Assembly: GCA_934434555.1 (NCBI GenBank)
Contig: CAKRZX010000007.1
Span: 33,243-97,242 of the forward strand
DNA: 64,000 nucleotides
Direction: 5' to 3'
DNA from: an uncultured Clostridia bacterium
GTDB lineage: Bacteria > Bacillota > Clostridia > Christensenellales > QALW01
The notes under the pieces are model-generated. The model was not told where the DNA came from, did no database searches, and worked only from the letters and a program-made list of their open reading frames with translations. Of this stretch, positions 7,026-15,353 are shown one piece after another. Each line of letters begins with the position of its first letter. Position 1 is the first letter of the stretch. The position numbers and the translations under genes are program-made.

Positions 7026-8834
7026 TTACGGCAAAGCGTTGAACCATACGCGCATATCGCATTCTCCGCGGTTGGCAAAATAACTGTAAGGAATAAGATT
7101 TATTGATACAGGCACTTTTTCGGGTTTTAAGGCGGAATATAAAGCAGTTCCGCTTTTTAACGCATATGCAGAGATACAGATATGCGGTAATCCCGAGCGT
7201 CCGCTTTTAAGTGAATATGCAAATTCAGGCGGAATACATATACTGTGCAGAGGAACGAAATTATCAGTGCTTTCCGCACAGTAAACAACGGGACCGCGCA
7301 TAACGGCAACGCGGCAGGCGTTCCGCAGCACGTTCTCATTTGCGTAAATTGCCCGCGGCAGAACTTCAAGGTTGAGTTTTACACTGCTGCTTTCAACAAT
7401 AATATATCCGTTTTCCGTTTTGTACGGTTTATCAACGGTGAAATTTTCGCACCAGAACGGTATTCTTAACGCAAGCCGTTCTGTTCCGCTTGCAGTGATT
7501 TCTATTTTGCCCGAAACGGGATAATTGGTTTTAACGGTACAGGAAATATTACCCTCGTGCATTTCGCAGGAGGTATACTGATGAATATAAAGAGTGCCGC
7601 CGCAAGCGGAGAAAATGAATCCGCCAAGGCTTGCAAGCAGACGGTTGATGTTAGGCGGGCAGCAGGAACATTCAAACACCTCTGAACGCTTTGTTTCGGG
7701 AAGCCAATTTTTGTTTTCCTTAAAATGCTCCGAAAGATTGATTTCCAAAGGGTTTGTATAAAAGAAACTTTTGCCGTCGGCGGAAAGACCGGAAAGCATA
7801 CTGTTATAGAAAACACGCTCAATGACGTCGGCATAGCGGGAATCGGGAACATTTTCGCTCATCGCACGGCAGAAAAACATCAGTGCGATTGAAGCACAGG
7901 TTTCTGCATAGGCAGTATCGTTGGGCAGGTCGTAGGGTACGGTAAATGCCTCGCCGTGGCAGGTTGAGCCTGTCGCGCCCGTAATGTACATCTTTTTTGA
8001 AGTGATATCATCAAAAAGATTGCGGCACGTGTTAAAAAGGGCGGAATCATCAGTTTCGGCGGCAAGCATTGCCATTGCAGTGTAAAGATACAGCGCTCTT
8101 ACGGCGTGCCCCACCGCCTCATTCTGTTCTCTTACCGGTAAGTGACTTTGACTGTGCACCGCATGGTCGCTTTGAAAATAAGCGTTATTGAATTCATCCC
8201 TGCAAAAATCTTCATCTGTTCCGCGGGTGTTTATAAAAAATGCGGCAAGGTCAAGGCAATCTTTGTTCCCTGTATGACGGTAAAGCCTGATAAGCGCAAG
8301 TTCAATCTCTTCGTGTCCGGGCGTGGCAAACGCGGCGCTTCTTTTTATCATAAACACATCTCTTATGTACGAAACGTATTTTTTCATACATTCAAGAAGA
8401 ACAGGCTTGCCTATTTTATCACAGGCAATGGCGGCCTCTATAAGATGACCGGCACAGTACAGTTCGTGATTGCCACGGTTAAGGAATCTCTTTGCGGGTT
8501 CAACGGCAGTAAAGTATGTGTTGAAATAACCGTCACTGCCTTGGTGGATACGGATTTTTTCAATAAGCGCGTCAATGCGGGATTCAAGAACCGTATCACT
8601 GTGCTGTGCCAAAATATATGCGGCGCCCTCAATCCATTTTGCCACATCACTGTCCCAGAATACGTGGGGTTTGTTTTCTTCGTTTTCACGCCAATTACAG
8701 TCAAATGCCTTTATTCTGCCTGTTTCGTTAAAGCGGTCGTATACGGAATTCACCGTTATTTTCCGATTTAATTCTGCTTTTTCAAACCAATATCCGCTGT
8801 TAAGTTTTACCGATGAAAAATCAATGCTTTTCAT
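7026..8834 (-). CDS. GH127 family glycosidase (beta-L-arabinofuranosidase-like)
   Basis: Product of 602 residues without a signal peptide, so it acts in the cytosol on imported oligosaccharides. It has the DUF1680/GH127 alpha-barrel. Residues matching the zinc-cysteine active site of characterised HypBA1 are present: AETCA (Glu and Cys) and ECSCCPPN (two adjacent Cys, one the proposed nucleophile). Start ATG at 8834 is set by AAAGGGGA; the open frame extends 22 codons further but without a ribosome-binding site and across the promoter. It is divergent from an AraC-type regulator with overlapping promoters, the usual layout of a sugar-induced glycosidase. Specificity within GH127 cannot be read. 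Confidence 0.92.
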   Translation of the reverse strand: MKSIDFSSVKLNSGYWFEKAELNRKITVNSVYDRFNETGRIKAFDCNWRENEENKPHVFWDSDVAKWIEGAAYILAQHSDTVLESRIDALIEKIRIHQGSDGYFNTYFTAVEPAKRFLNRGNHELYCAGHLIEAAIACDKIGKPVLLECMKKYVSYIRDVFMIKRSAAFATPGHEEIELALIRLYRHTGNKDCLDLAAFFINTRGTDEDFCRDEFNNAYFQSDHAVHSQSHLPVREQNEAVGHAVRALYLYTAMAMLAAETDDSALFNTCRNLFDDITSKKMYITGATGSTCHGEAFTVPYDLPNDTAYAETCASIALMFFCRAMSENVPDSRYADVIERVFYNSMLSGLSADGKSFFYTNPLEINLSEHFKENKNWLPETKRSEVFECSCCPPNINRLLASLGGFIFSACGGTLYIHQYTSCEMHEGNISCTVKTNYPVSGKIEITASGTERLALRIPFWCENFTVDKPYKTENGYIIVESSSVKLNLEVLPRAIYANENVLRNACRVAVMRGPVVYCAESTDNFVPLHSICIPPEFAYSLKSGRSGLPHICISAYALKSGTALYSALKPEKVPVSINLIPYSYFANRGECDMRVWFNALP

Positions 8835-8852
8835 AATAAATCCCCTTTGCTG

Positions 8853-8900
8853 TTGACTTTTTTCGTATAGTATTATACAATATCCAAAAGGATAAAACAA
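8853..8900. promoter_or_regulatory. Overlapping divergent promoters, GH127 gene and araC-like gene
   Basis: + strand: TTGACT (8853-8858), 17-base spacer, TACAAT (8876-8881) for the regulator. - strand: TTGTTT (8900-8895), 17-base spacer, TATAAT (8877-8872) for the glycosidase. The two -10 boxes share bases, so polymerase can occupy only one promoter at a time. Confidence 0.75.
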
Positions 8901-8935
8901 TTCTTAATAAACGATAAAAGGTAATAAAATCCGAT

Positions 8936-9709
8936 ATGAACATTTTGGAAAATCCGAATATAAAGTTTGACTATGCGGGCTATTTTATAAGCGACGGAAA
9001 ATGGATACACCCTGACAGAACAGAGAAAACATACGAACTTATTTGTGTTACGCACGGAGTTGTACATATGTTTGATGAGAAAACGGGCAATATCAGTGCG
9101 GAAAAAGGGCAGGTGATACTGCTTGATAAAAATACACGCCATTTTGGAACCTGCGAAAGCGAAAATGTGCGGTTTTATTGGGTTCATTTTCAGTTGCAGA
9201 ACGGCAATTTGCCGTTTTCGGGAAGACTGTTTGAGAACTTTGAACAGGTTTATCTTTTCAGGGAACTGCTCCATCTCTGCAATTTGCCGCAAATTCCGAA
9301 TTGTACGGTAAACGCGGTGCTTGTACATATTTTGAGCGAACTGTACCGCTGTGAAACCAACAGCCGTTTTGACCGCCGCGGAGAAGAAATATACGAATGG
9401 CTCAGGATAAACGCGTCCGCAACGCTTACCGTCAGGACGGCGGCGGAACACTTCGGCTTTTCACCTGACCATCTCAGCAGAATAGTGAATAAGAATTTCA
9501 GGTGCGGTACAAAAGAGTTGATTGTGCGGTTCATTCTTTTACGCGCAAAAGAGTTGCTTTGCAACACGGGGCTTTACGTCAAGGAAATTGCGGCACAACT
9601 TGACTTCCCCTCAGATAAGGCGTTTATCCAATTTTTCTTTTACCACGAGGGTGTATATCCCGAACAGTTCAGAAAACGTTTTTCAAGAACTCACTTGAAT
9701 AAGAAATAA
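8936..9709 (+). CDS. AraC-family transcriptional regulator
   Basis: Sugar-responsive activator of 257 residues: an N-terminal cupin-like ligand-binding part (about 20-110, with YELICVTHGVVHMFDEK and GQVILLDKNTRH) and a C-terminal double helix-turn-helix (about 160-250, with AEHFGFSPDHLSRIVNKNF and EIAAQLDFPSDKAFIQFFF). The second motif carries FFFYHEG where many members have F..K..G. The start is ATG at 8936 after AAAAGGTAA. Its divergent neighbour, the GH127 glycosidase, is the probable target. Confidence 0.93.
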   Translation: MNILENPNIKFDYAGYFISDGKWIHPDRTEKTYELICVTHGVVHMFDEKTGNISAEKGQVILLDKNTRHFGTCESENVRFYWVHFQLQNGNLPFSGRLFENFEQVYLFRELLHLCNLPQIPNCTVNAVLVHILSELYRCETNSRFDRRGEEIYEWLRINASATLTVRTAAEHFGFSPDHLSRIVNKNFRCGTKELIVRFILLRAKELLCNTGLYVKEIAAQLDFPSDKAFIQFFFYHEGVYPEQFRKRFSRTHLNKK

Positions 9710-9712
9710 AAA

Positions 9713-9736
9713 TTCGGCAGGGGAGACCCTGCCGAA
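9713..9736 (-). terminator. Terminator of the aldolase gene
   Basis: Perfect 10-base stem TTCGGCAGGG / CCCTGCCGAA with loop GAGA. On the - strand it is followed by TTTTTATTT. It lies between convergent araC-like and fba genes. Confidence 0.85.
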
Positions 9737-9754
9737 AAAAGTATCAAAATCTTT

Positions 9755-10618
9755 TTATGCTTTATCTATCGAACCGAAAAGTTCCATTTTCTCTTTTACG
9801 GTTGCCTTGATTGCCTCAAAACCGGGAGCAAGCAGTTTGCGGGGGTCAAAGCCCTTGCCTACAAGGTCCTTACCCTCTTCAATGTACTTGCGGGTGGCTT
9901 CCTGGAAAGCAAGTTGGCATTCGGTATTAACATTTATTTTTGATACGCCCAACGAAATAGCCTTTTTAATCATATCTGCGGGAATTCCCGTGCCGCCGTG
10001 AAGAACAAGGGGCATTTCACCGGTGAGTTTCTGAATTTCGGCAAGTGTATCAAACCTTAAACCCTGCCAGTTCGCGGGATATTTGCCGTGAATGTTGCCG
10101 ATACCCGCAGCAAGCATTGTTACGCCCAAATCGGCAATGAGTTTGCACTCTTTGGGGTCGGCAACTTCGCCGCCGCCGATAACGCCGTCTTCTTCGCCGC
10201 CGATAGCGCCCACTTCCGCCTCAACGCTTATGCCTTTTGCGCCTGCGTCGCGGATAATCTGCTTTGTCTTTTCAATATTTTCCTCAATGCCGTAATGCGA
10301 ACCGTCGAACATAACCGATGAGAAGCCCGCGTCCATAGCCTTGTAAGCACCCTCAAACGTACCGTGGTCAAGGTGAAGAGCAACGGGAACGGTGATGTTA
10401 AGGGTTTCAATCATGGCCTTTGTCATAGCGGCAACGGTGTTGAACCCGCACATATACTTGCCTGCACCCTCGGATACACCCAAAATTACGGGAGAATTGT
10501 TCTCCTGAGCGGTAAGAAGAATGGCTTTTGTCCATTCAAGATTGTTTATGTTGAACTGACCTACGGCATATTTGCCGGCTTTTGCCTTGTTCAGCATGTC
10601 CTTAGCCGAAACTAACAT
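9755..10618 (-). CDS. fba: Class II fructose-1,6-bisphosphate aldolase
   Basis: Zinc-dependent enzyme of glycolysis that splits fructose 1,6-bisphosphate into glyceraldehyde 3-phosphate and dihydroxyacetone phosphate. The 287 residues carry HLDHG (zinc His and catalytic Asp, near 82-86), the EAEVGAIGGEEDG loop, GNIHGKY and LHGGTGIP with further zinc histidines. NVNTE near the C-terminus binds phosphate. Start ATG after GGAGG. It is a single-gene unit with its own promoter and terminator. Tagatose-bisphosphate aldolases are close relatives, but nothing nearby suggests that pathway. Confidence 0.95.
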   Translation of the reverse strand: MLVSAKDMLNKAKAGKYAVGQFNINNLEWTKAILLTAQENNSPVILGVSEGAGKYMCGFNTVAAMTKAMIETLNITVPVALHLDHGTFEGAYKAMDAGFSSVMFDGSHYGIEENIEKTKQIIRDAGAKGISVEAEVGAIGGEEDGVIGGGEVADPKECKLIADLGVTMLAAGIGNIHGKYPANWQGLRFDTLAEIQKLTGEMPLVLHGGTGIPADMIKKAISLGVSKINVNTECQLAFQEATRKYIEEGKDLVGKGFDPRKLLAPGFEAIKATVKEKMELFGSIDKA

Positions 10619-10650
10619 ATATAAATACCTCCATATAAACTTTCAAATAG

Positions 10651-10679
10651 ATTATACAACTAATCGCTTATTTTTGCAA
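10651..10679 (-). promoter_or_regulatory. Sigma-A promoter of fba
   Basis: - strand TTGCAA (10679-10674), 17-base spacer, TATAAT (10656-10651), 33 bases ahead of the fba start. It overlaps the last codons of the upstream lipid kinase gene. Confidence 0.75.
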
Positions 10680-11556
10680 CAGAATTTGTCGGAACAAAAA
10701 TATTAAGCGCCTTTTCTTTTAATCGGCACACAAAATGCGGAATATCAAACAGTTCGCCGTCAAGCTGAATATCCACTTTCGGCAAAACGGAACATTCGAT
10801 TTGCGTGCAGTGATATATATCAACGTATTTTGTTACTTCACCGATTTTCCCCTTTAAGAATTTTATAAGCATTCCGGGAACTTTAATCCGCGGCATACGC
10901 TTGATTAAAACAAGGTCGATAGTGCCATCATCAAGGGAAGATTCAAGAGAAACGGGAAGTCCGCCGCCGAAGTATCTTCCGTTTGCGGCGGTTAAAAGCA
11001 GACATTCCTGCTTTATGCGGGTGCTTTCGTCGATTGTAATGTCAAAAGTACGGAACTTCATGGTAAAGAGAGTGGTGATAAGGGCGGCAAAGTAACTTAA
11101 CGAGCCGCGAAGAAATTTGTGAAACTTCTTTTCACGGAGAAGTATGTCCACGTCAAATCCCGTGCCCGCAACGTTTAGTGAGCGTTTGCCGTTTATCTCC
11201 AAAAAGTCGATTTTTTGCGTTTCGCCTTTAAGAACGGTGTCAAGTTGCGAATCAATGTTGCTTCCGGGAAAGAAAGTACGCATAAAGTCGTTTCCGCTGC
11301 CGGAAGATATTACGCCCATGGGCACGCGCAAATCAAGTCCGTTAAGCACCTCGGAAAAAGTGCCGTCGCCGCCTACGGCAACAACACCGGTGCAGTCGGC
11401 TTTTGAAGAAAAATCCCGTGCAAGTTCTATGGCGTGGGCGTGATACTCGGTACGGGCCATAACATATTCGGTGTTTCCAAGACGCTCGCGTATTCTCTCT
11501 GCGGCAATTTTGCCGGCGCCCTTGCCGGAAAGCTCATTTACAATAAAATATAACAT
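10660..11556 (-). CDS. Diacylglycerol kinase-family lipid kinase (DgkB/YegS type)
   Basis: Soluble kinase of 298 residues related to DgkB, which phosphorylates diacylglycerol left over from lipoteichoic acid synthesis. The catalytic domain shows VVAVGGDGTFSEVLNGL (GGDGT near 61-65) and SGSGNDFMRTF. The C-terminal lobe has LLTAANGRYFGGGLPVS and DGTIDLVLI, the usual second signature. Start ATG at 11556 follows GAGGT. It stands alone upstream of fba on the same strand. The sphingosine-kinase-like fold is shared, so the exact lipid is not fixed. Confidence 0.88.
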   Translation of the reverse strand: MLYFIVNELSGKGAGKIAAERIRERLGNTEYVMARTEYHAHAIELARDFSSKADCTGVVAVGGDGTFSEVLNGLDLRVPMGVISSGSGNDFMRTFFPGSNIDSQLDTVLKGETQKIDFLEINGKRSLNVAGTGFDVDILLREKKFHKFLRGSLSYFAALITTLFTMKFRTFDITIDESTRIKQECLLLTAANGRYFGGGLPVSLESSLDDGTIDLVLIKRMPRIKVPGMLIKFLKGKIGEVTKYVDIYHCTQIECSVLPKVDIQLDGELFDIPHFVCRLKEKALNIFVPTNSVAKISD

Positions 11557-11579
11557 AATGTTACCTCACAATAATAAAT

Positions 11580-11609
11580 ATTTTATCAAATAAAGCCGAA
11601 TTGCGTCAA
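11580..11609 (-). promoter_or_regulatory. Sigma-A promoter of the lipid kinase gene
   Basis: - strand TTGACG (11609-11604), 18-base spacer, TAAAAT (11585-11580), just ahead of the start at 11556. Confidence 0.6.
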
Positions 11610-11648
11610 CCGAATAATGTGAAAATTCGCCCAAAGAACAAAAAAACA

Positions 11649-11677
11649 TTGAAAAAAAGCGGAAATCGCGGTATAAT
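11649..11677 (+). promoter_or_regulatory. Sigma-A promoter of recX and the NAD(P)HX repair gene
   Basis: TTGAAA (11649-11654), 17-base spacer, TATAAT (11672-11677), 25 bases before the recX ATG. Confidence 0.8.
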
Positions 11678-11702
11678 TACGTCAGTAAGGACAGGTGATG
11701 AT

Positions 11703-12323
11703 ATGCCCCAAATAACAAAAACAGAACGCCAAAAACATAACAGGGAAAGAGTGTCGGTGTTTGTCGACGGTGAATATGCATTTTCCGTTTTGGACGAAAT
11801 TGCGGCAGTATATAAAATAGAATCAGGCAAAGACGTAAATTCTTTGCCCCTTGAAGAGATGCAAAGCGAAGATGAATACTTATCGGCGATGAAAAAAGCG
11901 TATTCGGCAGTCTCTTCCGGAGCAAAAACCGCAAAGCAGATTAAAGACAAGCTTTTGCGCAGCGGATTTTCTTCTTCTGCGGTTGAAAGAGCAACGGCGC
12001 GGGTTGAAGAGAACGGATATATTGACGATGCCGCATACTGCGAGGACTTTCTGCGCACTACGCTTTTGGGAAAGCGGGGGATAGAATATAAACTCCGTGC
12101 CCGCGGCGTAAGCAGTGAGATTATTTCGACGGCGCTTGAAAAACTTGATGAAGGCTTTTTTTATGAAAACGCAAAAAAAGTGCTTGATAAGAATGCAAGA
12201 AAACTGAGTGTACTTGCCGGCAGAGAAAAGAAAGCCAAAGCATACAGGATTCTTGAACAGAACGGGTACGAAAGCGACGTTATCCGTGATGTGCTGGCTG
12301 ATTTCGGGGATGATGAAGAATGA
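11703..12323 (+). CDS. recX: Regulatory protein RecX
   Basis: RecX modulates RecA filament formation. The 206-residue protein has an N-terminal extension with VSVFVDGEYAFSVLDEIA, as in Firmicute RecX, then three helical repeats including KLLRSGFSSSAVERATARVEE and the GYIDDAAYCEDF signature. ATG at 11703 is chosen because it follows AGGTGAT and lies downstream of the promoter; an earlier in-frame ATG at 11601 precedes the promoter. RecA is not in the window. The stop overlaps the next ATG by four bases. Confidence 0.88.
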   Translation: MPQITKTERQKHNRERVSVFVDGEYAFSVLDEIAAVYKIESGKDVNSLPLEEMQSEDEYLSAMKKAYSAVSSGAKTAKQIKDKLLRSGFSSSAVERATARVEENGYIDDAAYCEDFLRTTLLGKRGIEYKLRARGVSSEIISTALEKLDEGFFYENAKKVLDKNARKLSVLAGREKKAKAYRILEQNGYESDVIRDVLADFGDDEE

Positions 12324-13750
12324 AATACACAGTTAGGGCAGAAGAAATGTATGAGGCGGAAAACTCCGCTTTTGAAAAAGGCTTAAATAAAAAAGACGCA
12401 ATGTTTTCTGCGGGCTGTGCCGTGTTTGAAAGGGTAAAACAGTATAAAAACGTGCTTGTGGTCGCGTTTTGCGGCAATAACGGGGGCGACGGCTTTGTCT
12501 GCGCGCAGAAACTGCGCGGGCAGGGTACAAAAACCGATGTTCTGCTTTTGGGGGACACAAATAAGTTAAGTGAACATGCAAAGTTTTTTTATAATAAAGT
12601 AAAGGATTTGATTGTTGACAAGCCCCGCGGCGATTATGACTGCGTTGTTGACGCGCTTTTCGGCATAGGTTTTCACGGCTCTCTGGCGGGAAAAGCAAGG
12701 GAATATGCCGAACTTATAAACGGCTTTAAGGGCAGGGCGAAAATTGTTTCCGTGGATATGCCGTCGGGGCTTGACGCGTTCGGACAGGCGGATTATGCGG
12801 TTTCCGCCGATGAAACCGTTACGTTTGCCGCAATTAAATACGGGCAGATTATCGGGCACGGCGCGGATTACACGGGCGAAATTACTGTTGCCGATATTAA
12901 AATCAAAGCGGAAAGCGATTTGCTTTTTGTCGAAAAAGACGATATAAAGCCGCTGCTGCCGAAAATGAGCAGCACTGCACATAAAGGCACGCGGGGACAT
13001 GTGGGCGTTATTGCGTCAAGTTTCGGTATGGAAGGCGCGGGAATGCTTTCGGCAATATCCGCACTTCGGGCGTCCGCGGGCAAGGCAAGCCTGTGCGTGC
13101 CGGAAGAGTGCAAAGAGTTTTATTCTTCCCGTGCACCGGAAGTTATGCTTGCGGTACGCAAAAGTATTTCAGATACGGAAAATTTCATAAAGGATAAAGA
13201 CGTTGTGGTTTTCGGTCCCGGAATAGGGAGAAATAAAAAAAACAATGAAGAACTGCTTGAATGTGTTCTTTCCTGCGGAAATATGCCGCTGATTATCGAC
13301 GCTGACGGGCTGTATTATTTAACGCCCGAAAAACTGAAACAGGCAAACAGAACCGTAATTTTAACGCCCCATATGGGCGAGGCGGCAAGGCTCTTTAATA
13401 TAAGTATAAAGGAACTTATGCTTGATCCGAAAAAATACGCCGCGGAATTCTTTGATAAAACGGGTGCAACGGTGCTGCTTAAAAGTAATTTCAATCTTAT
13501 AGCGGGCAAAAAGAATTATATAACGGTGTTCGGCTGCCCCGCAATGGCGACTGCGGGCAGCGGCGATGTGCTTTCGGGCATAGCGGGCGGGGCAATGTGC
13601 CTGACAAGGGATGCCGAAAGCGCCTGTCTGATTGCGACGTTTGTTCACGGTACCGCGGGAAGATACGCAATGAAGGAAAAAACGGAATACTCCGTCTGCG
13701 CGTCGGATATTTCGGAAAACATATATAAGGCATTCGGGGAACTTGTGTGA
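12320..13750 (+). CDS. nnr: Bifunctional NAD(P)H-hydrate epimerase / ADP-dependent dehydratase
   Basis: Repairs damaged NADHX and NADPHX. The 476 residues fuse a YjeF-N epimerase domain (about 1-205; CGNNGGDGFV near 50-60 and SVDMPSGLDAF) with a ribokinase-like dehydratase domain (about 215-476; HKGTRGHVGV, FGPGIGRN, IDADGLYYL, LTPHMGEAARL and AGSGDVLSGIAGG). Both active sites look intact. Translation is coupled to recX through a four-base overlap. Confidence 0.95.
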   Translation: MKYTVRAEEMYEAENSAFEKGLNKKDAMFSAGCAVFERVKQYKNVLVVAFCGNNGGDGFVCAQKLRGQGTKTDVLLLGDTNKLSEHAKFFYNKVKDLIVDKPRGDYDCVVDALFGIGFHGSLAGKAREYAELINGFKGRAKIVSVDMPSGLDAFGQADYAVSADETVTFAAIKYGQIIGHGADYTGEITVADIKIKAESDLLFVEKDDIKPLLPKMSSTAHKGTRGHVGVIASSFGMEGAGMLSAISALRASAGKASLCVPEECKEFYSSRAPEVMLAVRKSISDTENFIKDKDVVVFGPGIGRNKKNNEELLECVLSCGNMPLIIDADGLYYLTPEKLKQANRTVILTPHMGEAARLFNISIKELMLDPKKYAAEFFDKTGATVLLKSNFNLIAGKKNYITVFGCPAMATAGSGDVLSGIAGGAMCLTRDAESACLIATFVHGTAGRYAMKEKTEYSVCASDISENIYKAFGELV

Positions 13751-13793
13751 CGGCGCTTATTTCACATTATAGGTAAAAGGAGATTTTATCAAA

Positions 13794-14264
13794 ATGAAAA
13801 AGGCATTAAAAATAACGGCAATTGTTGTTGCAGCAATTTTGCTTGCCTGTGCTGCTATATACGGTTCTGCGGCGGCGATTCTTGTGGGTGCGGCAAAGCG
13901 CGGCTTTGCGGTACAGAAATGGCTTTATGAAGAAGGTCCGTACGGGACAAGTCAGGTATGGGAATCGGAAACGGTATACCTTGTAAGCGAAAAGAAGAAC
14001 GATAATGCCGAGTACAAAGTCAGCGGATATGTTCTTTTTGACGGTTCGTGGCACAAGTTTGATTTCCTGAATTCAAGGCGAGGACTGATATACTTTGAAA
14101 ACGAAGGCGAAGGTGTCGGACTGCGATGTGAAGTTAAGATAAAGAACGGAAAGATGATTCTTGATGATTTTTATGATTACGGGAAAAAAGGAAAACCGGA
14201 TATCGGCAAAGTCGTTCTGACAAAATGCGAAGACGAAAATTTCCGTCTGCCCTTTGACGAATAA
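13794..14264 (+). CDS. Putative N-terminally anchored protein, unknown function
   Basis: Product of 156 residues with a KK-start and one long hydrophobic segment (about residues 7-34, alanine-rich), then a polar domain with regular beta-strand pattern and four to five aromatic-glycine motifs (GYVLFDGSWHKFDF, RRGLIYFENEGEGVG). No family was recognised. Start ATG follows AAAAGGAG at a rather long spacing of 12 bases. It lies 43 bases after the nnr stop and ends at a terminator, so it probably shares that operon. An extracytosolic location is inferred from the N-terminal segment. Confidence 0.7.
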   Translation: MKKALKITAIVVAAILLACAAIYGSAAAILVGAAKRGFAVQKWLYEEGPYGTSQVWESETVYLVSEKKNDNAEYKVSGYVLFDGSWHKFDFLNSRRGLIYFENEGEGVGLRCEVKIKNGKMILDDFYDYGKKGKPDIGKVVLTKCEDENFRLPFDE

Positions 14265-14272
14265 TTTAAGAG

Positions 14273-14306
14273 GACCTGTCCCTACCCGGGGAGAGGTCTT
14301 TTTTTG
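14273..14306 (+). terminator. Terminator after the 13794 gene
   Basis: GACCT and TCCC (14273-14282) pair with GGGA and AGGTC (14289-14298) with one mismatch, followed by eight T. Confidence 0.75.
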
Positions 14307-14325
14307 CATATATTCACCCGTCAAA

Positions 14326-14411
14326 TGAGTTTTTATGCATAAAAAAACGAATAATATGCATAAAAAACCGCCTTTCACAAAAAAATATAAAAATTTTTGA
14401 GTATTTATGCA
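14326..14411 (+). promoter_or_regulatory. Candidate arginine-repressor (ArgR/AhrC) boxes before the amino acid ABC operon
   Basis: TGAGTTTTTATGCA (14326-14339) matches 12 of 14 positions of the ARG-box core TGAATWWWWATTCA. A second ATGCATAAAA copy follows near 14356-14367, and a half copy (TATTTATGC) sits near 14402-14410, just before the -35 box. The first site extends into the palindrome TTTTTATGCATAAAAA. Assignment to ArgR comes from the motif and the downstream transporter only. Confidence 0.45.
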
Positions 14412-14419
14412 AAAAACGC

Positions 14420-14447
14420 TTGACAGATACAAAAAGCGTGATATAAT
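14420..14447 (+). promoter_or_regulatory. Sigma-A promoter of the amino acid ABC operon
   Basis: TTGACA (14420-14425), 16-base spacer, TATAAT (14442-14447), 48 bases before the start codon at 14496. Both hexamers are consensus. Confidence 0.88.
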
Positions 14448-14495
14448 AGGCTCATAAATCAGCGGCAGGACCGCAGAAATAAAGAGGTAGAAAAA

Positions 14496-15290
14496 ATGAA
14501 AAAAGCAGTTTCAATGATAATGGCGGCGGCTCTTGTCGCAGTAAGCGTATTTGCGTTTTCCGGATGCGGACAGAAGAATACCACAACAGGCGGAGCGGAC
14601 GCCACGGCAACAGCTCCCGCAAAAAAACCGAAGATAGTTATGGGTACAAACGCTTCGTTCCCTCCCTATGAGTATGTTGACGATTCAGGCAACATCGTAG
14701 GTATCGATGCCGAGGCGGCAGCGGCTATCGCCGACAAGATGGGTTATGAACTTGAAATAAAGGACATGGACTTCAACGCGCTTATTACGGCGGTTCAGTC
14801 AAACACCATCGACTTCGCAATGGCGGGTATGACCGTCTCGGAAGAGCGTCTTCAATCCGTAAACTTCTCCGACACCTATGCAAAAGGCGTACAGTCCATA
14901 ATTGTTAAAGAAGATTCCGACATCAAAGATGCTGACGGACTTGCAGGCAAGAAAATCGGCGTTCAGGCAGGTACCACCGGCTGGAAATACTGCACCGATG
15001 ATTTCGGTCAGGAAAACGTTAAAGAATACGACAACGGTTCGTTGGCAGTAGCGGCTCTTTTAAACGGTCAGGTTGACTGTGTTGTTATTGATAATGAACC
15101 CGCCAAGAACTATGTTGCGGCAAATGCCGGCCTTAAAATCCTTGACACAGCCTATGCCGACGAAGATTACGCAATTGCTGTTGCAAAAGACAATGACGAA
15201 CTTCTTAACAAAATCAACGCTGCACTGAAAAAACTTAAAGAATCAGGCGAATTGCAGAAGATTGTTGACAAGTACATCAAAGCAAACTAA
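14496..15290 (+). CDS. Polar amino acid ABC transporter, substrate-binding lipoprotein
   Basis: Solute-binding protein family 3, 264 residues. A signal peptide ends in the lipobox FSGC (Cys near residue 24), giving a membrane-anchored lipoprotein. The mature domain begins KIVMGTNASFPPYEYVDDSG and has GIDAEAAAAIADKMG, the ligand-site AMAGMTVSEER and GVQAGTT. The operon continues with a permease and an ATPase. Family members bind arginine, glutamine, histidine or cystine; arginine is favoured only by the upstream ARG-box-like sites. Start ATG follows AAAGAGGTAG. Confidence 0.93.
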   Translation: MKKAVSMIMAAALVAVSVFAFSGCGQKNTTTGGADATATAPAKKPKIVMGTNASFPPYEYVDDSGNIVGIDAEAAAAIADKMGYELEIKDMDFNALITAVQSNTIDFAMAGMTVSEERLQSVNFSDTYAKGVQSIIVKEDSDIKDADGLAGKKIGVQAGTTGWKYCTDDFGQENVKEYDNGSLAVAALLNGQVDCVVIDNEPAKNYVAANAGLKILDTAYADEDYAIAVAKDNDELLNKINAALKKLKESGELQKIVDKYIKAN

Positions 15291-15304
15291 GGCACTTTGT
15301 TTTT

Positions 15305-15344
15305 AAGGGACGGAATCTTCCGCCCCTTTATACTGTTTTTTTAG
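15305..15344 (+). terminator. Intra-operon hairpin between binding protein and permease genes
   Basis: AAGGG/CCCTT and CGGA/TCCG arms (15305-15328, one A-C mismatch) followed, after TTTATACTG, by seven T at 15337-15343. This probably ends part of the transcripts, so that the binding protein is made in excess over the membrane parts. Confidence 0.6.
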
Positions 15345-15353
15345 GAGAATATC

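Noticed and set aside
8142..8771. 209-residue frame on the + strand
   Set aside because: Antisense to the GH127 gene, whose Cys and Glu active-site motifs confirm the - strand.
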